A DNA stretch of 64,000 bases from Doryteuthis pealeii (lineage: Eukaryota; Mollusca; Cephalopoda; Myopsida; Loliginidae), in contig CM042157.1 in NCBI GenBank assembly GCA_023376005.1, positions 63,497,964-63,561,963 on the forward strand, given 5' to 3'. Made by a program: the position numbers and the translations under genes. The notes under the pieces are model-generated. The model saw nothing but the letters and a program-made list of their open reading frames with translations, was not told the origin of the DNA and made no database searches. Below, piece after piece: positions 30,847 through 43,406 of this stretch. Numbering within the stretch: position 1 is the first letter of the stretch; the number at the start of each line of letters is the position of its first letter.

Positions 30847-31911
30847 TATATATATACACACACCACACATATATATATATAAGAAAGATTCAGTATGTTT
30901 GTACAACAATCAAACACATACTTTTTTATAGGAAAATTTATGTGAGACCAGCAAAGACCAAACATCAATAAAATTCACACCCAATTTTTGTTCGAGAGGG
31001 GATTAAACATTTTTCCCCTAATTTTCTATAAAAAAGCTAAATAAAAATATAATAAGGTATAAATCAATGTATATTAAAAAAACTAATTTTAACAAATGAT
31101 TAAAACATAAAAATTAATAAAGGATAAAATATAATAAAAGACAAAAGAAAAAATACAAACAAACAAAGAATAATAATAAAACAAACAACTTAAAGCAATA
31201 TATAAAGAATAAAACAAATATATATAAAATATAAATTTCATTAATCTATATATAAATATACAGGACAAAATGTGACCTGTTCAGTAGATAATTGGGATTA
31301 GGAAAGTGAGTTTGCAAAGTGAATTAAATTTTTTTTTAATAAATACAGTTGTAAATTTAAAAAATAAAAAAATATTAAAATCATTTGTAAGATTTCTAAA
31401 AAAAGGAAACATTTTACCTAATTTAAGCTATAGGCTGGCTGCTTATGAAATTTAACATACAAATATTTTCACACATCTTTATGCTCACAGAGAAACTAAC
31501 ATTAAACGAGGAAGTAATCAAGATATACATAGAGGTGGAAAGTGATAGGCAGAATGTTATAGTAAGAGATGGGTCAGTTTTTGACTTAATTGCAAATTAC
31601 AACTAATTAGTACCAATTAAAATGGATTTTTTTCAAACCTAACTCAATCCTAGACTAAAGAATATTTTGATATGAATTTTGTGTTCATCAAACTAAATAG
31701 AAAAAAAGCCTTTAGCAAACAATCATAATTCACTCAGCTTTAGTATAATAACAGATATAAGAGATTTAGTTTAACTTAAATCCCAGGCAAAATCAGGTCG
31801 CTCTGGGAGTTTGTGCTAAAGGTCATTTGTTTTGTTTTTTAAATCATTTGAATTCTTGATGAATTCCGATAACTATGATATGCTAATTTCAATTCTTACT
31901 CCTTCCTAAAT

Positions 31912-32140
31912 AAGTAAAGTAAGTAAAGTTGTTGGGGTGGCCTAAAGTCAGTATCAGCATCAGCAAGGAGTCTATCCTTTTTTACTAGCGCTAGACCAAA
32001 GAGATTGTTTTTGCGTCTGAGGCAGAGTGCCACACCTACCATCAGATCCCTGTTGCTACTCATACGCCAAGTTGGCGAGGGCCAGTATCGAACTACGAAC
32101 CTTGTGGTTTCAAGCGACCATTCTACCGAGCTGAGCTAAG
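31912..32140 (-). repeat. SINE-a in the noisy copy
   Basis: Counterpart of 24521-24749 with small deletions, for example in the GTATCAGC...ATCAGCAAGG stretch. Confidence 0.8.
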
Positions 32141-32582
32141 ATATATAAATATCATCATAGATTGAATACAAACAAAATGATGTGGTGGCCATTTTCTTTC
32201 CCCATTTTAAGATGACCTTCAACGCGAGAAAGATTAAAAAGCACTCCCATGGAAAATGAAAATTTTAGACAAATGCACATTATAAACACTCATTAAGTAC
32301 ATCTCATTAATCCTATATATATATATATATTATATATATTATATCTAGATCAGTCATCCACAGACATGTTTCGATGTTTACATCTCATCAGTGCAGCTCA
32401 ACTTTTTAACAGCTACCTCAAGCCGGGAGCGAAACACAACAGAATTTTCGTCTGCAATCTCCTTACTCTTATGGCCGTCGGGGACTGTCAGTCAGGGGCA
32501 AACAATTAATTGATACATACTTCAGGTGTATGTTTTTTTTACAATCACCAGAGAACTCAAGTCTGTAAAAACAGGTGAGTAA

Positions 32583-32617
<35 letters not shown>

Positions 32618-32787
32618 TGTAGAATTAAACAAAAGACATCTCCTGTTTAACAATTTTTATTTTTGATCTTTGAGTTTTCTGGCCAACTTTTAATGTTGTG
32701 TGGGACTTCGTGGATAAGTCCAAAGTTCAAGTCCCGAGTACTTTCGGCACTTCGAAGTGCCATCATCACAGGGTGATGTGTTCCAGT

Positions 32788-32830
<43 letters not shown>

Positions 32831-32876
32831 ATATATACACACACACACACACAACCACACACACACAGCACACACA

Positions 32877-33238
32877 GGGGTCCATAAAGTCTCTTTAACT
32901 TGTTCTCCGGATATCATTTCCCTGGACCTCTTTCTGTGGGGTTATGCTAAAGATATCATGTATCAAACAAAGATACGAGACATCACGACCTAAAGCAAAA
33001 GATCATAATTCGCGCTGTGATCATTAATGAGGCTATGCTTACAGTGAACATGACAAGAAATCGAGTACCGACCTAATGTACTTTGTGGAAATAATAGTAT
33101 CTTTGTAGGGGTGTATTAAACGAGGCAACTAAACTTCATATGTACTCTTCATTTGTTAATAATTTCACATATTTGTCTGTTCATTTGATTTTGCAATATT
33201 TTTTTTAAAGTTGTAAAGAAACTTCATAGACACCCTAT
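32877..33238 (+). mobile_element. Deleted mariner-like element in the noisy copy
   Basis: Counterpart of 25494-25855. The coding frame is broken by a lost base in the ATCACGACC stretch. Confidence 0.75.
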
Positions 33239-33307
33239 TATATATATTTGCCAAAACGTAACACATTCAAGAAATCTAAAATAACATTCAAGGAAATCTA
33301 AAAAAAC

Positions 33308-33657
33308 TACCGTATTTGACAGCATATAGGACGCACTTTTTATTGAAAATTTTGGCTTAAAAAATTGGCTTGCATCTTATACATGGTAGGGTGAAGTTTG
33401 AGACCTCCGTAGGCCTAGGCTAATCTTCTCTATGATGCTCACTAACCCAGCTTATGCTCAGTACTTTACCTACCCTAAATTCCATGTATCCTTATTTTAT
33501 TGCTTGGTATTGTTATAATCAAGAAGTTAACAGAGCATATGGTGGCGAAGATAACAATATATGCTTAAATACACTAAAAACTTTTTTTCCTGAATATGAC
33601 CTGCTGAAATGGGGTGCGTCTTATAGCCTGTGTGTCTTATATGCGTCAAATATGGTA
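33308..33657 (+). mobile_element. MITE in the noisy copy
   Basis: Counterpart of 25924-26275 with single-base losses near the right end (ATGCGTCAAATATGGTA). Confidence 0.75.
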
Positions 33658-34160
33658 ATTCTTTATAGAAGTCTAACTTAATAAGGACTGCTTAAAAAAA
33701 TTTTTTTTTAATAAAAAAAATTTACCAACCCTCTACATGAGTAGGATGTAACAATTATTTAATTGGGATTTTAACAGGTTTTAATTCATTTTTTTTCTCT
33801 TTCCAAGACTGGTTACCTAACCAAGGTTTAAAGGGATCTTATCCCAAAGTTTCATAGAATGACAAGTAATGTGTTAGTGCCATATAGTACCTAAATAATG
33901 AGAATAGAATCATTTGTTTTTCCTACAAATAATGTCTGACGAAACCTTGGAAGAGAGAAACAATGAGATCTCACAGGACTTGTTAATTCAACCTAGCAAT
34001 TGGTACTGTTCACCTTGTATCTTTGATTAGTAAAACCTTTATCCCTACTTTAATACTCAGCGTCGTTTCTTACTATTATTTCTGTTAACTTTGATAGTTG
34101 AGTTACACAGACCGTTTATGTAACTCAGAACCCTGCTGACTTGAGCTCCACCATTACTAT

Positions 34161-34413
34161 GTTGGCAAAGTGGCCTATTGTCAGTATAAACTGAACAGCG
34201 AGGGAGTCTCTCCTCTTTTCACTAGCACTAAACCAGGGAGATTGTTTTTGCTGAGGTGGAGCGCTACACCCACCGCCAGTTCTCCACTTTATCGCACAGA
34301 TCAGATTACCAAATCTGTGCTACTATTACATTGAGTTAGCAGGGACTGGTATCGAACAAGGAACCTTGTGATTATTATGCGGGTGCTCTACCGACCGAAC
34401 TAATCTTGCCCCG
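34161..34413 (-). repeat. SINE-a in unit A'
   Basis: Counterpart of 19516-19768, nearly identical. Confidence 0.8.
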
Positions 34414-34882
34414 CTACTACTATTCCGTTAATATCATAAACTTACTGCTGCCCCCACGTCTATATCACACCTATATATTCTGTATCATTTGGCAATTTTG
34501 ATTTTGGTATTGATTTAATTTTTTTCTCCCCTCTTTGATGCTGGGATTTTTAAGTTCAGTTTTGGTTTTTAATTTTGTATTTTTCTTTCTAAGGATATAT
34601 CCATTTTCTTGTGTAATGTCTCACCATTAGATGCAGGTTAGTGTTGTACTCAGGGCACCCCTTTTGGAGGAGGCCTCACTCCTCTACAGGGGGATACAAT
34701 CAGTGTATACTAAGCCCTGCCAACAGTGACCAAAATCGCTAGGCAAGAATACTCCTTTCATGTATATTCACGTCACAAACTCATTTCTATATGACATAAC
34801 TTAAAACTCCTCTTTTGATGTCTAAGAACCTTCAATAGCTCTTAACATTTTTATAACCATTCTATTCAATTGCTTTTAATAA

Positions 34883-35600
34883 AAATGTTGGATCAAGTCT
34901 CCAATAGGCACCCCAAATCATCAACTTAATGAAAGGTTCACATTTTAACTCGTCACCAGTAACTTTAGCTTCCAAATTTTTGTAAACAAATGATTTTAAT
35001 CAGAAGTTTATGCAGATATTAGACTTATGATAAAATAAATAAATAGTTCATGTTATTATTAACAGACAAAATACACATTTTCATATTAAAGTAATTGTTT
35101 GTTTTTTAATAGATGAATACTTTTTTAATTTTTGAAAATATTAATTTCTAATTTGATCACATGGTTGGTAAATGTAATCAAATTAAAATTCAATAGCAAA
35201 ATCTTTCTTTTTAAATAAATACTTTAATCAGAAGTTTATCAATATTTTCAACACTTACGATAAATTTAAAAACAACAACAAACACAAACAAAACGAAAGA
35301 CGTTTTTATACTAAAATAGTTTTTACTTAATCAGAAGAGAAATGCAATTATGTTTATCTCAATAAAAATAGTTTTTATTTACAAAATATTTTTTATGTTT
35401 ATTTAAATACAAGGATTTTCTAGAAATAGTATCACAATTTGTAAAATTTGTTTTTGTCAGATACAATATAAGTGCAAAAAATCGTCTGTTCGTTTATTTT
35501 CAAATATTTGAAAGCAGAAGTTACCGGTGATGAGTTAAAATATGAACCTTTCATTAAGCTGATGATTTGGGGTGCCTATTGTAGACTTGATCCAAAATTT
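34883..35600. mobile_element. Palindromic mariner-type MITE in unit A'
   Basis: Counterpart of 20241-20965 with the same long arms. The interior differs by several small indels. Confidence 0.75.
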
Positions 35601-35638
35601 CTTCTAGATTTAATTGTATATCCATTTATTATGGTTTG

Positions 35639-35970
35639 GTGTAGATGTGTAAATCAGGCATCAGAGTTAGTGAATGTGCCTATGGGTGACTTGGTGTAAT
35701 GAATTTTACATCATTGTCATTCTAGGGAAGAGGTAGTTAATTCACTGGAGCCATTTGTCATTGCCAGTCAAACAAAGAACTTGTTGATGAGTGTGACCAT
35801 TGCTCATTTACTCAGGTGTGATAGTCTGTGGAGATTTTGGAAAACCTTCCTCTTAAGTGTGAGAGGGGTATAAAGTTTGGGGTAATCTAGTGTGACATTG
35901 CACTAAAGCTTTTTGTTATTAAAGGTGACTGGTAATTTCAGGATCTTGAGTGAAGTATTCATTAATGCAA
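35639..35970. other. A'-specific segment of ~330 bp
   Basis: Where unit A has 17 bases after ATTATGGTTTG, A' has about 330 bases of moderately complex sequence before AACACTGGATATG resumes. No terminal repeats, poly(A) tail or target duplication are obvious, and no gene is recognised. Deletion in A is as likely as insertion in A'. Confidence 0.7.
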
Positions 35971-36003
35971 CAACACTGGATATGTTGAGTTTTGATTTTT
36001 TCG

Positions 36004-37016
36004 GACTGTTGTCCTCATCTTTATTGTGGTATATATAAACAACATTTTGGCTGCTGTATCATCAGATCTTCCTCAAGTTTTCCTTGTGTATCCCAGCATA
36101 ACAATGACACAACCTGGGAAATCATTTTTAATAGTTGGACTGTGGATCAAACAGGCGTTGAAAGAACTTTCAAAGATCTCATCTTATTATAATGGAGATT
36201 GTGGGTTTCTCTGTAACCGAAACTATATTCCTATTCAAGTCACAACTCCCTTTGTTATTTACGTCACATTCTCAATGATTTTATTTATATTTAAACTTCA
36301 ATTATTAATAAACCTTGTTTTACATTATTAATACTGTTGGCCTTATCTACATGATAATAGCATGCAATTGTATTTATATATATATAACAAAATAGTGGTT
36401 TACAGTGTGAATGGGAAGGCTAATTTGCATATTGATATTAAAAATTTGATTTTGATAATTATGTGCTTAGTATTATTGATTTCTAATTGTTTGGTTTTAT
36501 CTAAATGAATATGAGCAAAAATTTCGGAAATAAATCTTAAAAGAAATCGAAGAAGAAATAACTAATTTTATTCTTTACTTCCTATTCTAACTAAATAGTT
36601 AAATTAGAAAGATTTAGCCATGAAAGACGGGAGTGGCGGAAGGGTAAGTTTTAGTCGTTCTATTTTTCGATTATACCCCCTTGTTTCAAATCTTTTTATT
36701 TGCATTCTTATTTAGTTTCGTTAGCCTAATATAATATAATATTCTATTACATTAAAAATTAAATACTTGCACCCGGAGGGTGCATATATTTGCTAGTTCA
36801 AATAATGATATCATTGTCTTTTGCATGCCTATCATTTTGACACGTGCCACAAGAAAAATCATAATCATTTAAACAACAGTCAAACTATTGAAAACGATTT
36901 CCCAGGTTGGGTCATTGTTATGCTGGAATATACAGGGAAAACCTGAGAAAGGCCAGAGGATACAGCAGCTGAAATGTTGTGTTTATACATACCACAATAA
37001 AGATGAGGACAACAGT
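36004..37016. mobile_element. Foldback repeat with Helitron (unit A')
   Basis: Counterpart of 21053-22056: arms ACTGTTGTCCTCATCTTTAT and the inverse ending AAGATGAGGACAACAGT, separated by the Helitron at 36182-36796. Confidence 0.8.
36182..36796 (+). mobile_element. Non-autonomous Helitron, unit A' copy
   Basis: TCTTATTATAATGGAGATTG after A, perfect GCACCCGGAGGGTGC hairpin, TTTGCTAG before T. Orthologous or allelic to 21231-21844. Confidence 0.85.
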
Positions 37017-37189
37017 AAAAAAAAATAATAAATAAATAAAAATTATACACATCAAGCCTCATCTTAAAAATACAGACAGATAATATCAAATGGATAGGTT
37101 AAGTTTTGATAATAATTATTTTTATTGGCATTTCAGTCTCAGAAGACTATAATATAGTTTTTGTGCCCCTGAAGTTACAGGACCGTAAA

Positions 37190-37690
37190 GTCCAATGTTA
37201 GAAAAACATTCTCGACCACAGATGTCGCATGTGAAGGCTGTCCCTGAAAATGTTGATGTGCTGGCACTTTGTTGCCGCCGCTTTCTTCTGGACCTCCTAG
37301 CTTCAGGGTGACTTCAGACATGAACAGTCCTCTAAAGAGAACCTGGTGTCGAGGGCGGTCCTGAGCCAAATTTTCCCAGCTGGAAGGGGCAATGCCAAAG
37401 CACTTGCAATCGTTCTTGAAACACAGCTGGGGGCGACCAATCTGTCTCTTACCAGATGAAAGCTCTGCATAAAGGGCATCCATCATCCATTCAGCGGATA
37501 TTACCCAGCCATTGAAGACGACACTGTCTCAGTAGAGAACACAAGCTGGGGAGTTGAGCACTCTTTAGAACTGCTGTGTTTGTGATCCTGTCCCTCCAGC
37601 TGATGCCCAGTATTTGTCTAAGGCAGCAAAGGTAAAAGCCATTTAACTGCCGCTCTTGGTGGGAGTACAGGGTCCATGTTTCATAAATAA
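37190..37690 (-). pseudogene. RTE-type LINE remnant (unit A')
   Basis: Least damaged of the three. The minus-strand frame ending near 37175 reads LYAELSSGKRQIGRPQLCFK, then DCKCFGIAPSSWENLAQDR, the usual C-terminal tail of RTE-like polyproteins. Upstream CETWTL...LRRILG motifs lie in another frame. Confidence 0.8.
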
Positions 37691-37716
37691 TAATCGAATG
37701 GATATGTTAAGTTTTG

Positions 37717-37754
<38 letters not shown>

Positions 37755-37963
37755 GGCCTAAAAAGTGAAGAAAATTTGGGGGATTTGATTTCTTTGATAA
37801 AATAATCAATATTTAATGACTTGGCTTTTTGAAACTAAAAAGCCAAAGTATCTAATACTATTGACTTGAGTAATGCCTTAGTTACCTCCCTTATAAGAAC
37901 CCTGACTAGGTCAGGTATCAATATTTATTTTTTTCTTTGTAAAGCCTATTTACTATTTTTCTC

Positions 37964-37995
<32 letters not shown>

Positions 37996-38323
37996 CAGAG
38001 AAAAGGCAGAAATCAAAGTTTCTAAAAAGTTAACTAATAAAACTGGCTAATATGTAAAAAATAAATAAATAAAAGCAATACATCACTGAATATAAAATAA
38101 GATAACTAAAATTCCCATGTTTGTGTGTATATACATACACACAAACATACTTTATATATACACACACACTACACATTATACACGCAAACACACCTTTATC
38201 AGAAAAATCAATAACTAAGTTTGGTGTGTTTCTTAGTTAGAATCATATTAAGGTGTATGCAAGATTTCAAATCTGAATTAAGTCTCTTTTTGGAGTTATA
38301 CATTGATACGTACATACCAAACT

Positions 38324-38364
<41 letters not shown>

Positions 38365-39426
38365 ACACAACACATATATATATAAGAAAGATTCTGTATG
38401 TTTGTACAACAATCAAACACATACTTTTTTAAAGGAAAATTTAGTGAGACCAGCAAAGACCAAACATCAATAAAATTTACACCCAATTTTTGTTCGAGAG
38501 GGGATTAAACATTTTACCCCTAATTTTCTATAAGAAAAGCTAAATAAAAATATAATAAGGTATAAATCAATGTTATATTAAAAAAACTAATTTTAACAAA
38601 TGATTAAAACATAAAAATTAATAAAGGATAAAATATAATAAAAGACTAAAGAAAAAATACAAACAAGAATAATAATAAAAACAAACAACTTAAAGCAATA
38701 TATAAAGAATAAAACAAATATATATAAAAATATAAATTTTCATTAATCTATATATAAATATACAGGACAAAATGTGACCTGTTCAGTAGATAATTGGGAT
38801 TATGGAAAAGTGAGTTTGCAAAGTGAATTAAATTTTTTTTTAATAAATACAGTTGTGAAATTTAAAAAATAAAAAAATATTAAAATCATTTTGTAAGATT
38901 TCTAAAAAAAGGAAACATTTTACCTAATTTAAGCTATAGGCTGGCTGCTTATGAAATTTAACATACAAATATATTTCACACACTCTTTATGCTCACAGAG
39001 AAACTAACATATATAACGAGGAAGTAATCAAGATATACATAGAGGTGGAAAGTGATAGGCAGAATGTATAGTAAGAGATGGGTCAGTTTTTGACTTAATT
39101 GCAAATTACAACTAATTAGTACCAATTAAAATGGATTTTTTTCAAACCTAACTCAATCCTAGAACTAAAGAATATTTTGATATGAATTTTGTGTCATCAA
39201 ACTAAATAGGAAAAAAGCCTTTAGCAAACAATCATTAATTCACTCAGCTTTAGTATAATAACAGATATAAGAGATTTAGTTTTAACTTTAAATCCCAGGC
39301 AAAATCAGGTCGCTCTGGGAGTTTGTGCTAAAGGTCATTTGTTTTTGTTTTTTAAATCATTTGAATTCTTGATGAATTCCGATAACTATGATATGCTAAT
39401 TTCAATCCTTAACTCCTTCCTAAATA

Positions 39427-39658
39427 AGTAAAGTAAGTAAAGTTGTTGGGGGTGGCCTAAAGTCAGTATCAGCCAATCAGCAAGGGAGTCTATCCCTTTT
39501 TTACTAGCGCTAGACCAAAGAGATTGTTTTTGCGTCTGAGGCAGAGTGCCACACCTACCATCAGATCCCTGTGCTACTCATACGCCAAGTTGGCGAGGGC
39601 CAGTATCGAACTACGAACCTTGTGGTTTCAAGCCGACCATTCTACCGACTGAGCTAAG
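39427..39658 (-). repeat. SINE-a in unit A'
   Basis: Counterpart of 24521-24749 with intact tRNA-like head. Confidence 0.8.
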
Positions 39659-39832
39659 ATATATAAATATCATCATAGATTGAATACAAACAAAATGATG
39701 TGGTGGCCATTTTCTTCCCCATTTTAAGATGACCTTTCAACGCATGAAAGATTAAAAAGCACTCCCATGGAAAATGAAAATGTTTAGACAAATGCACATT
39801 ATAAACACTCATTAAGTACATCTCATTAATCC

Positions 39833-39876
<44 letters not shown>

Positions 39877-40117
39877 TCTAGATCAGTCACCACAGACATG
39901 TTTCGATGTTTACATCTCATCAGTGCAGCTCAACTTTTTTAACAGCTACCTCAAGCCGGGAGCGAAACACAACAGAATTTTCGTCTGCCAATCTCCTTAC
40001 TCTTATGGCCGTCGGTGACTGTCAGTCAGGGGCAAACAATTAATTGATACATACTTCAGGATGTATGTTTTTTTTTACAATCACCAGAGAACTCAAGTCT
40101 GTAAACAACAGAGTAAT

Positions 40118-40162
<45 letters not shown>

Positions 40163-40350
40163 CACACACACAACACACACACATGTGTAGAATTAAACAA
40201 AAGACATCTCCTGTTTAACAATTTTATTTTTGATCTTTGAGTTTTCTGGCCAACTTTTTAATGTTTGGGTGGACTTCGTGGATAAGTCCAAAGTTCAAGT
40301 CCCGAGTACTTTCGGCACTTAGAAATGCCATCATCAGGGGTGATGTGTTC

Positions 40351-40403
<53 letters not shown>

Positions 40404-40404
<1 letters not shown>

Positions 40405-40765
40405 GGAGTCCATAAAGTCTCTTTAACTTGTTCTCCGGATATCATTTCCCTGGACCTCTTTCTGTGGGGTTATGCTAAAGATATCATGTATCAAACAAAG
40501 ATACGAGACATCACTGACCTAAAGCAAAAGATCATTAATTCCGCTGTGATCATTAATGAGGCTATGCTACAGTGAACATGACAAGAAATCGAGTACCGAC
40601 TTAATGTACTTTGTGGAAATAATAGTATCTTTGTAGGGGTGTATTAAACGAGGCAACTAAACTTCAATATGTACTCTTCATTTTGTAATAATTTTCACAT
40701 ATTTGTCTGTTCATTTGATTTTGCAATATTTTTTTAAAGTTGTAAAGAAACTTCATAGACACCCT
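40404..40765 (+). mobile_element. Deleted mariner-like element (unit A')
   Basis: Counterpart of 25494-25855 with the same intact short frame (DLFLWGYAKDIMYQTK). Flanked by CA and TA microsatellites on its two sides. Confidence 0.8.
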
Positions 40766-40846
40766 ATATATATATATATATATATATTTGCCAAAACGTA
40801 ACACATTCAAGAAATCTAAAATAACATTCAAGAAATCTAAAAAAAC

Positions 40847-41197
40847 TACCGTATTTGACAGCATATAGGACGCACTTTTTATCGAAAATTTTGGCTTAAA
40901 AAATTGCCTTGCATCTTATACATGGTAGGTGAAGTTTGAGACCTTCCATAGGCCTAGGCTAATCTTCTCTATAATGCTCACTAACCCAGCTTACGCTCAG
41001 TACTTTTACCTACCCTAAACTCCATGCATCCTTATTTTATTGCTGGTATTGTTATAATCAAGGTTAACATGTGCATATGGTGGCGAAGATAACAATATAT
41101 GCTTAAATACACTAAAAACTTTTTTCCTGAATATGACCTGCTGAAATGGGGGTGCGTCTTATATGCCTGTGTGTCTTATATGCTGTCAAATATGGTA
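40847..41197 (+). mobile_element. MITE (unit A')
   Basis: Counterpart of 25924-26275 with TACCGTATTTGACAGCATAT and TGCTGTCAAATATGGTA ends. Confidence 0.8.
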
Positions 41198-43004
41198 ATT
41201 CTTTATAGAAGTCTAACTTAATAAGGACTGCTTAAAAAAATTTTTTTTTTAATAAAAAAAATTTACCAACCCCTCTACATGAGTAGGATGTAACAATTAT
41301 TTAAGTGGATTTTAACAGGTTTTAATTCATTTTTTTCTCTTTCCAAGACTGGTTACCTAACCAAGGTTTAAAGGGATCATTATCCCCAAAGTTTCATAGA
41401 ATGACAAGTAATTGTTAGTGCCATATAGTACCTAAATAATGAGAATAGAATCATCTGTTTTTCCTACAAATAATGTCTGAAAACCTCGGAAGAGAGAAAC
41501 AATGAGATCTCACAGGACTTGTTAATTCAACCTAGCAATTGGTACTGTTCACCTTGTACCTTTGATTAGTAAACCTTTATCCCTACTTTAATACTCAGCG
41601 TGTTTCTTACTATTATTTCTGTTAACTTTGATAGTTGAGTTACACAGACCGTGATTTTAACAGAGATGCTAAATCCACTATAAGAGAGAAGACAGAAAAA
41701 AGGTTTATCAAAGCTTGACATCAATTCTAGACAATCATAAAGATAGATGGATATTACATCTAGAAACCCTTTCCCCAAAAGGTATTTTCCCCTATCCTTA
41801 ATACTTTCCTGTTTGTTATTTCTCTTAACTCGGGATTGTGGAGTAGACAGACCACCCCCACAAGATGGACTAGTCTGAGGACTATTTAGCAGCGAGCTCT
41901 CTGTGCTGAGAGAGCAGCTTAAGAGCAATTTACGACTAACTGTATTTTACCTTAGTCAACTTATTCAACTATGTACCATATTTCTTCTCAGAAATAAACC
42001 CTCTTATTATTTTACATGTGTCAGCCTTCCCTGATTTCAAGTTACAACAGTTGGTTTATTATTCAATAAACTAAGCTTTATTCACATTGTCTTTTCATTA
42101 CAAAAAAATTTATTTATTTTTTATTACATTTGTAAATATTTATATTATATCTTTTATTTATATTATATTTATAAATAATATATTATATAAATATCCATCC
42201 CATGTAATTTGTTCCTAATAAAATATTGAAATGTATATATTATTGGGTTTGAATGAAAATTAAATTTGATTACAAGGGGTATGTCAGGTAAAAAGTTGCA
42301 GAAACCCTGGTCAGGTAAAAAGTTGCAGAAACCCTGGTTTAAACAAGACAAATATTGATATGTAATTCTTGTAATAATATTTTGGATTTGACCAAAGTAC
42401 TCCAGTTCAAAGGATGGAATCAAATTATATGATTTACTCTGACATGACAATTCTTCAGATGAACTCTGGGGAGGGGGGTGCAGATAACGATTCTTCAGGT
42501 GAGCCAGATTGGGGTGACAATTTCTTTAGGTGACCCATATAAAGAAGTTCAATAATCAGACTATATATATTTACCCGCCCCTCCATATAAGCAGGATATG
42601 ACACAAGGTCATTTTTCATAGGTGGAATGTAACAGGTTTGAATTCAGACTATCTTTACCAAACCTTCCATACGAGCAGGATATACCAGTCATATGAATGA
42701 CATTTTCTTAAGCAGAATTTATCAGTTTTGAATTCAGAGTTTTCCTTTTCTTAGGCTAGTTGCCTAATCAAGGTTAAAGAGCCCACTCTGACCTACTATT
42801 TACTCATAGCTGGATGCATACCTTTCTCAATGGCATTAGCAAAATGTAAACAGCCTTGTCCAGGATTTGAACTTGGGTCCATAACCATTACACAATGCCC
42901 CTCAATTAAACTATAAGAATAATTATGATAATTTCAAAGATATAAAAAATAAAAGTTTTTATATATATTTCCTGGTCTTTTTAATGACAATAGTAAAATC
43001 AGCA

Positions 43005-43315
43005 GAGTGGCCTATTGCCAGTATCAGCCGAACAGTAAGAGAGCCTATCCCCTTTCCACTAGCAATAGACCAGGCAGATTGTATTGCTACACCAACAGTC
43101 AGAACATTAGCCTAGGAATTGCAAGGTTCTGTGTTTGATACTGGTCCCCGCCAACTCAGCACATGATTAGCACAGCTTAAGTAATCTGATCTGTGCAGTA
43201 AAGTGGGGAGCTGACAGTAGATGTGGCGCTCATCCTTAGCGAAACAATCTCCCTGATCTAGCGCTAGTGAAAAGGGGATAGACTTCTTTGATGTTCAGCT
43301 GATAATAGGCCTCTC
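43005..43315. repeat. Head-to-head SINE-a pair (unit A')
   Basis: Counterpart of 28690-29035. A CTGAGGTATTG stretch near the junction is missing here. Confidence 0.7.
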
Positions 43316-43406
43316 TGCAGACTTTATCTTTACTTTAATGACAATATAATTTATGTGGCCTGCAGGCTGAATTTTCTTTTTTAATATATAAATCCAACCT
43401 GGTGTT

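Larger units (their letters stand above)
29116..34115. repeat. Indel-rich partial copy of unit A (probable unpolished gap fill)
   Basis: This stretch follows unit A from 21667 to 26734 but with frequent one- or two-base losses and gains. Where A and A' differ it follows A (for example AATGACGTCATTGTC near 29292 and CACTTCGAAGTGCCATC near 32747). Where A and A' agree, this copy often has indels. Errors fall in all sequence types, concentrated in short homopolymers. It starts abruptly after unit A's end and stops abruptly eight bases before A'. Included remnants: Helitron 3' part 29116-29287, foldback arm about 29370-29495, LINE 29690-30185, SINE-a 31912-32140, mariner 32877-33238, MITE 33308-33657. 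Confidence 0.85.
34124..43406. repeat. Unit A': right copy of the ~9.5-kb duplication
   Basis: Colinear with unit A throughout. It lacks the A-specific Helitron and carries about 330 extra bases at 35639-35970. Unlike unit A, it continues without a break into the unique DNA containing the paired first exons. Other parts correspond one to one: SINE-a 34161-34413, MITE 40847-41197, LTR-like segment about 41440-42105, SINE-c about 42580-42905. Confidence 0.9.
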
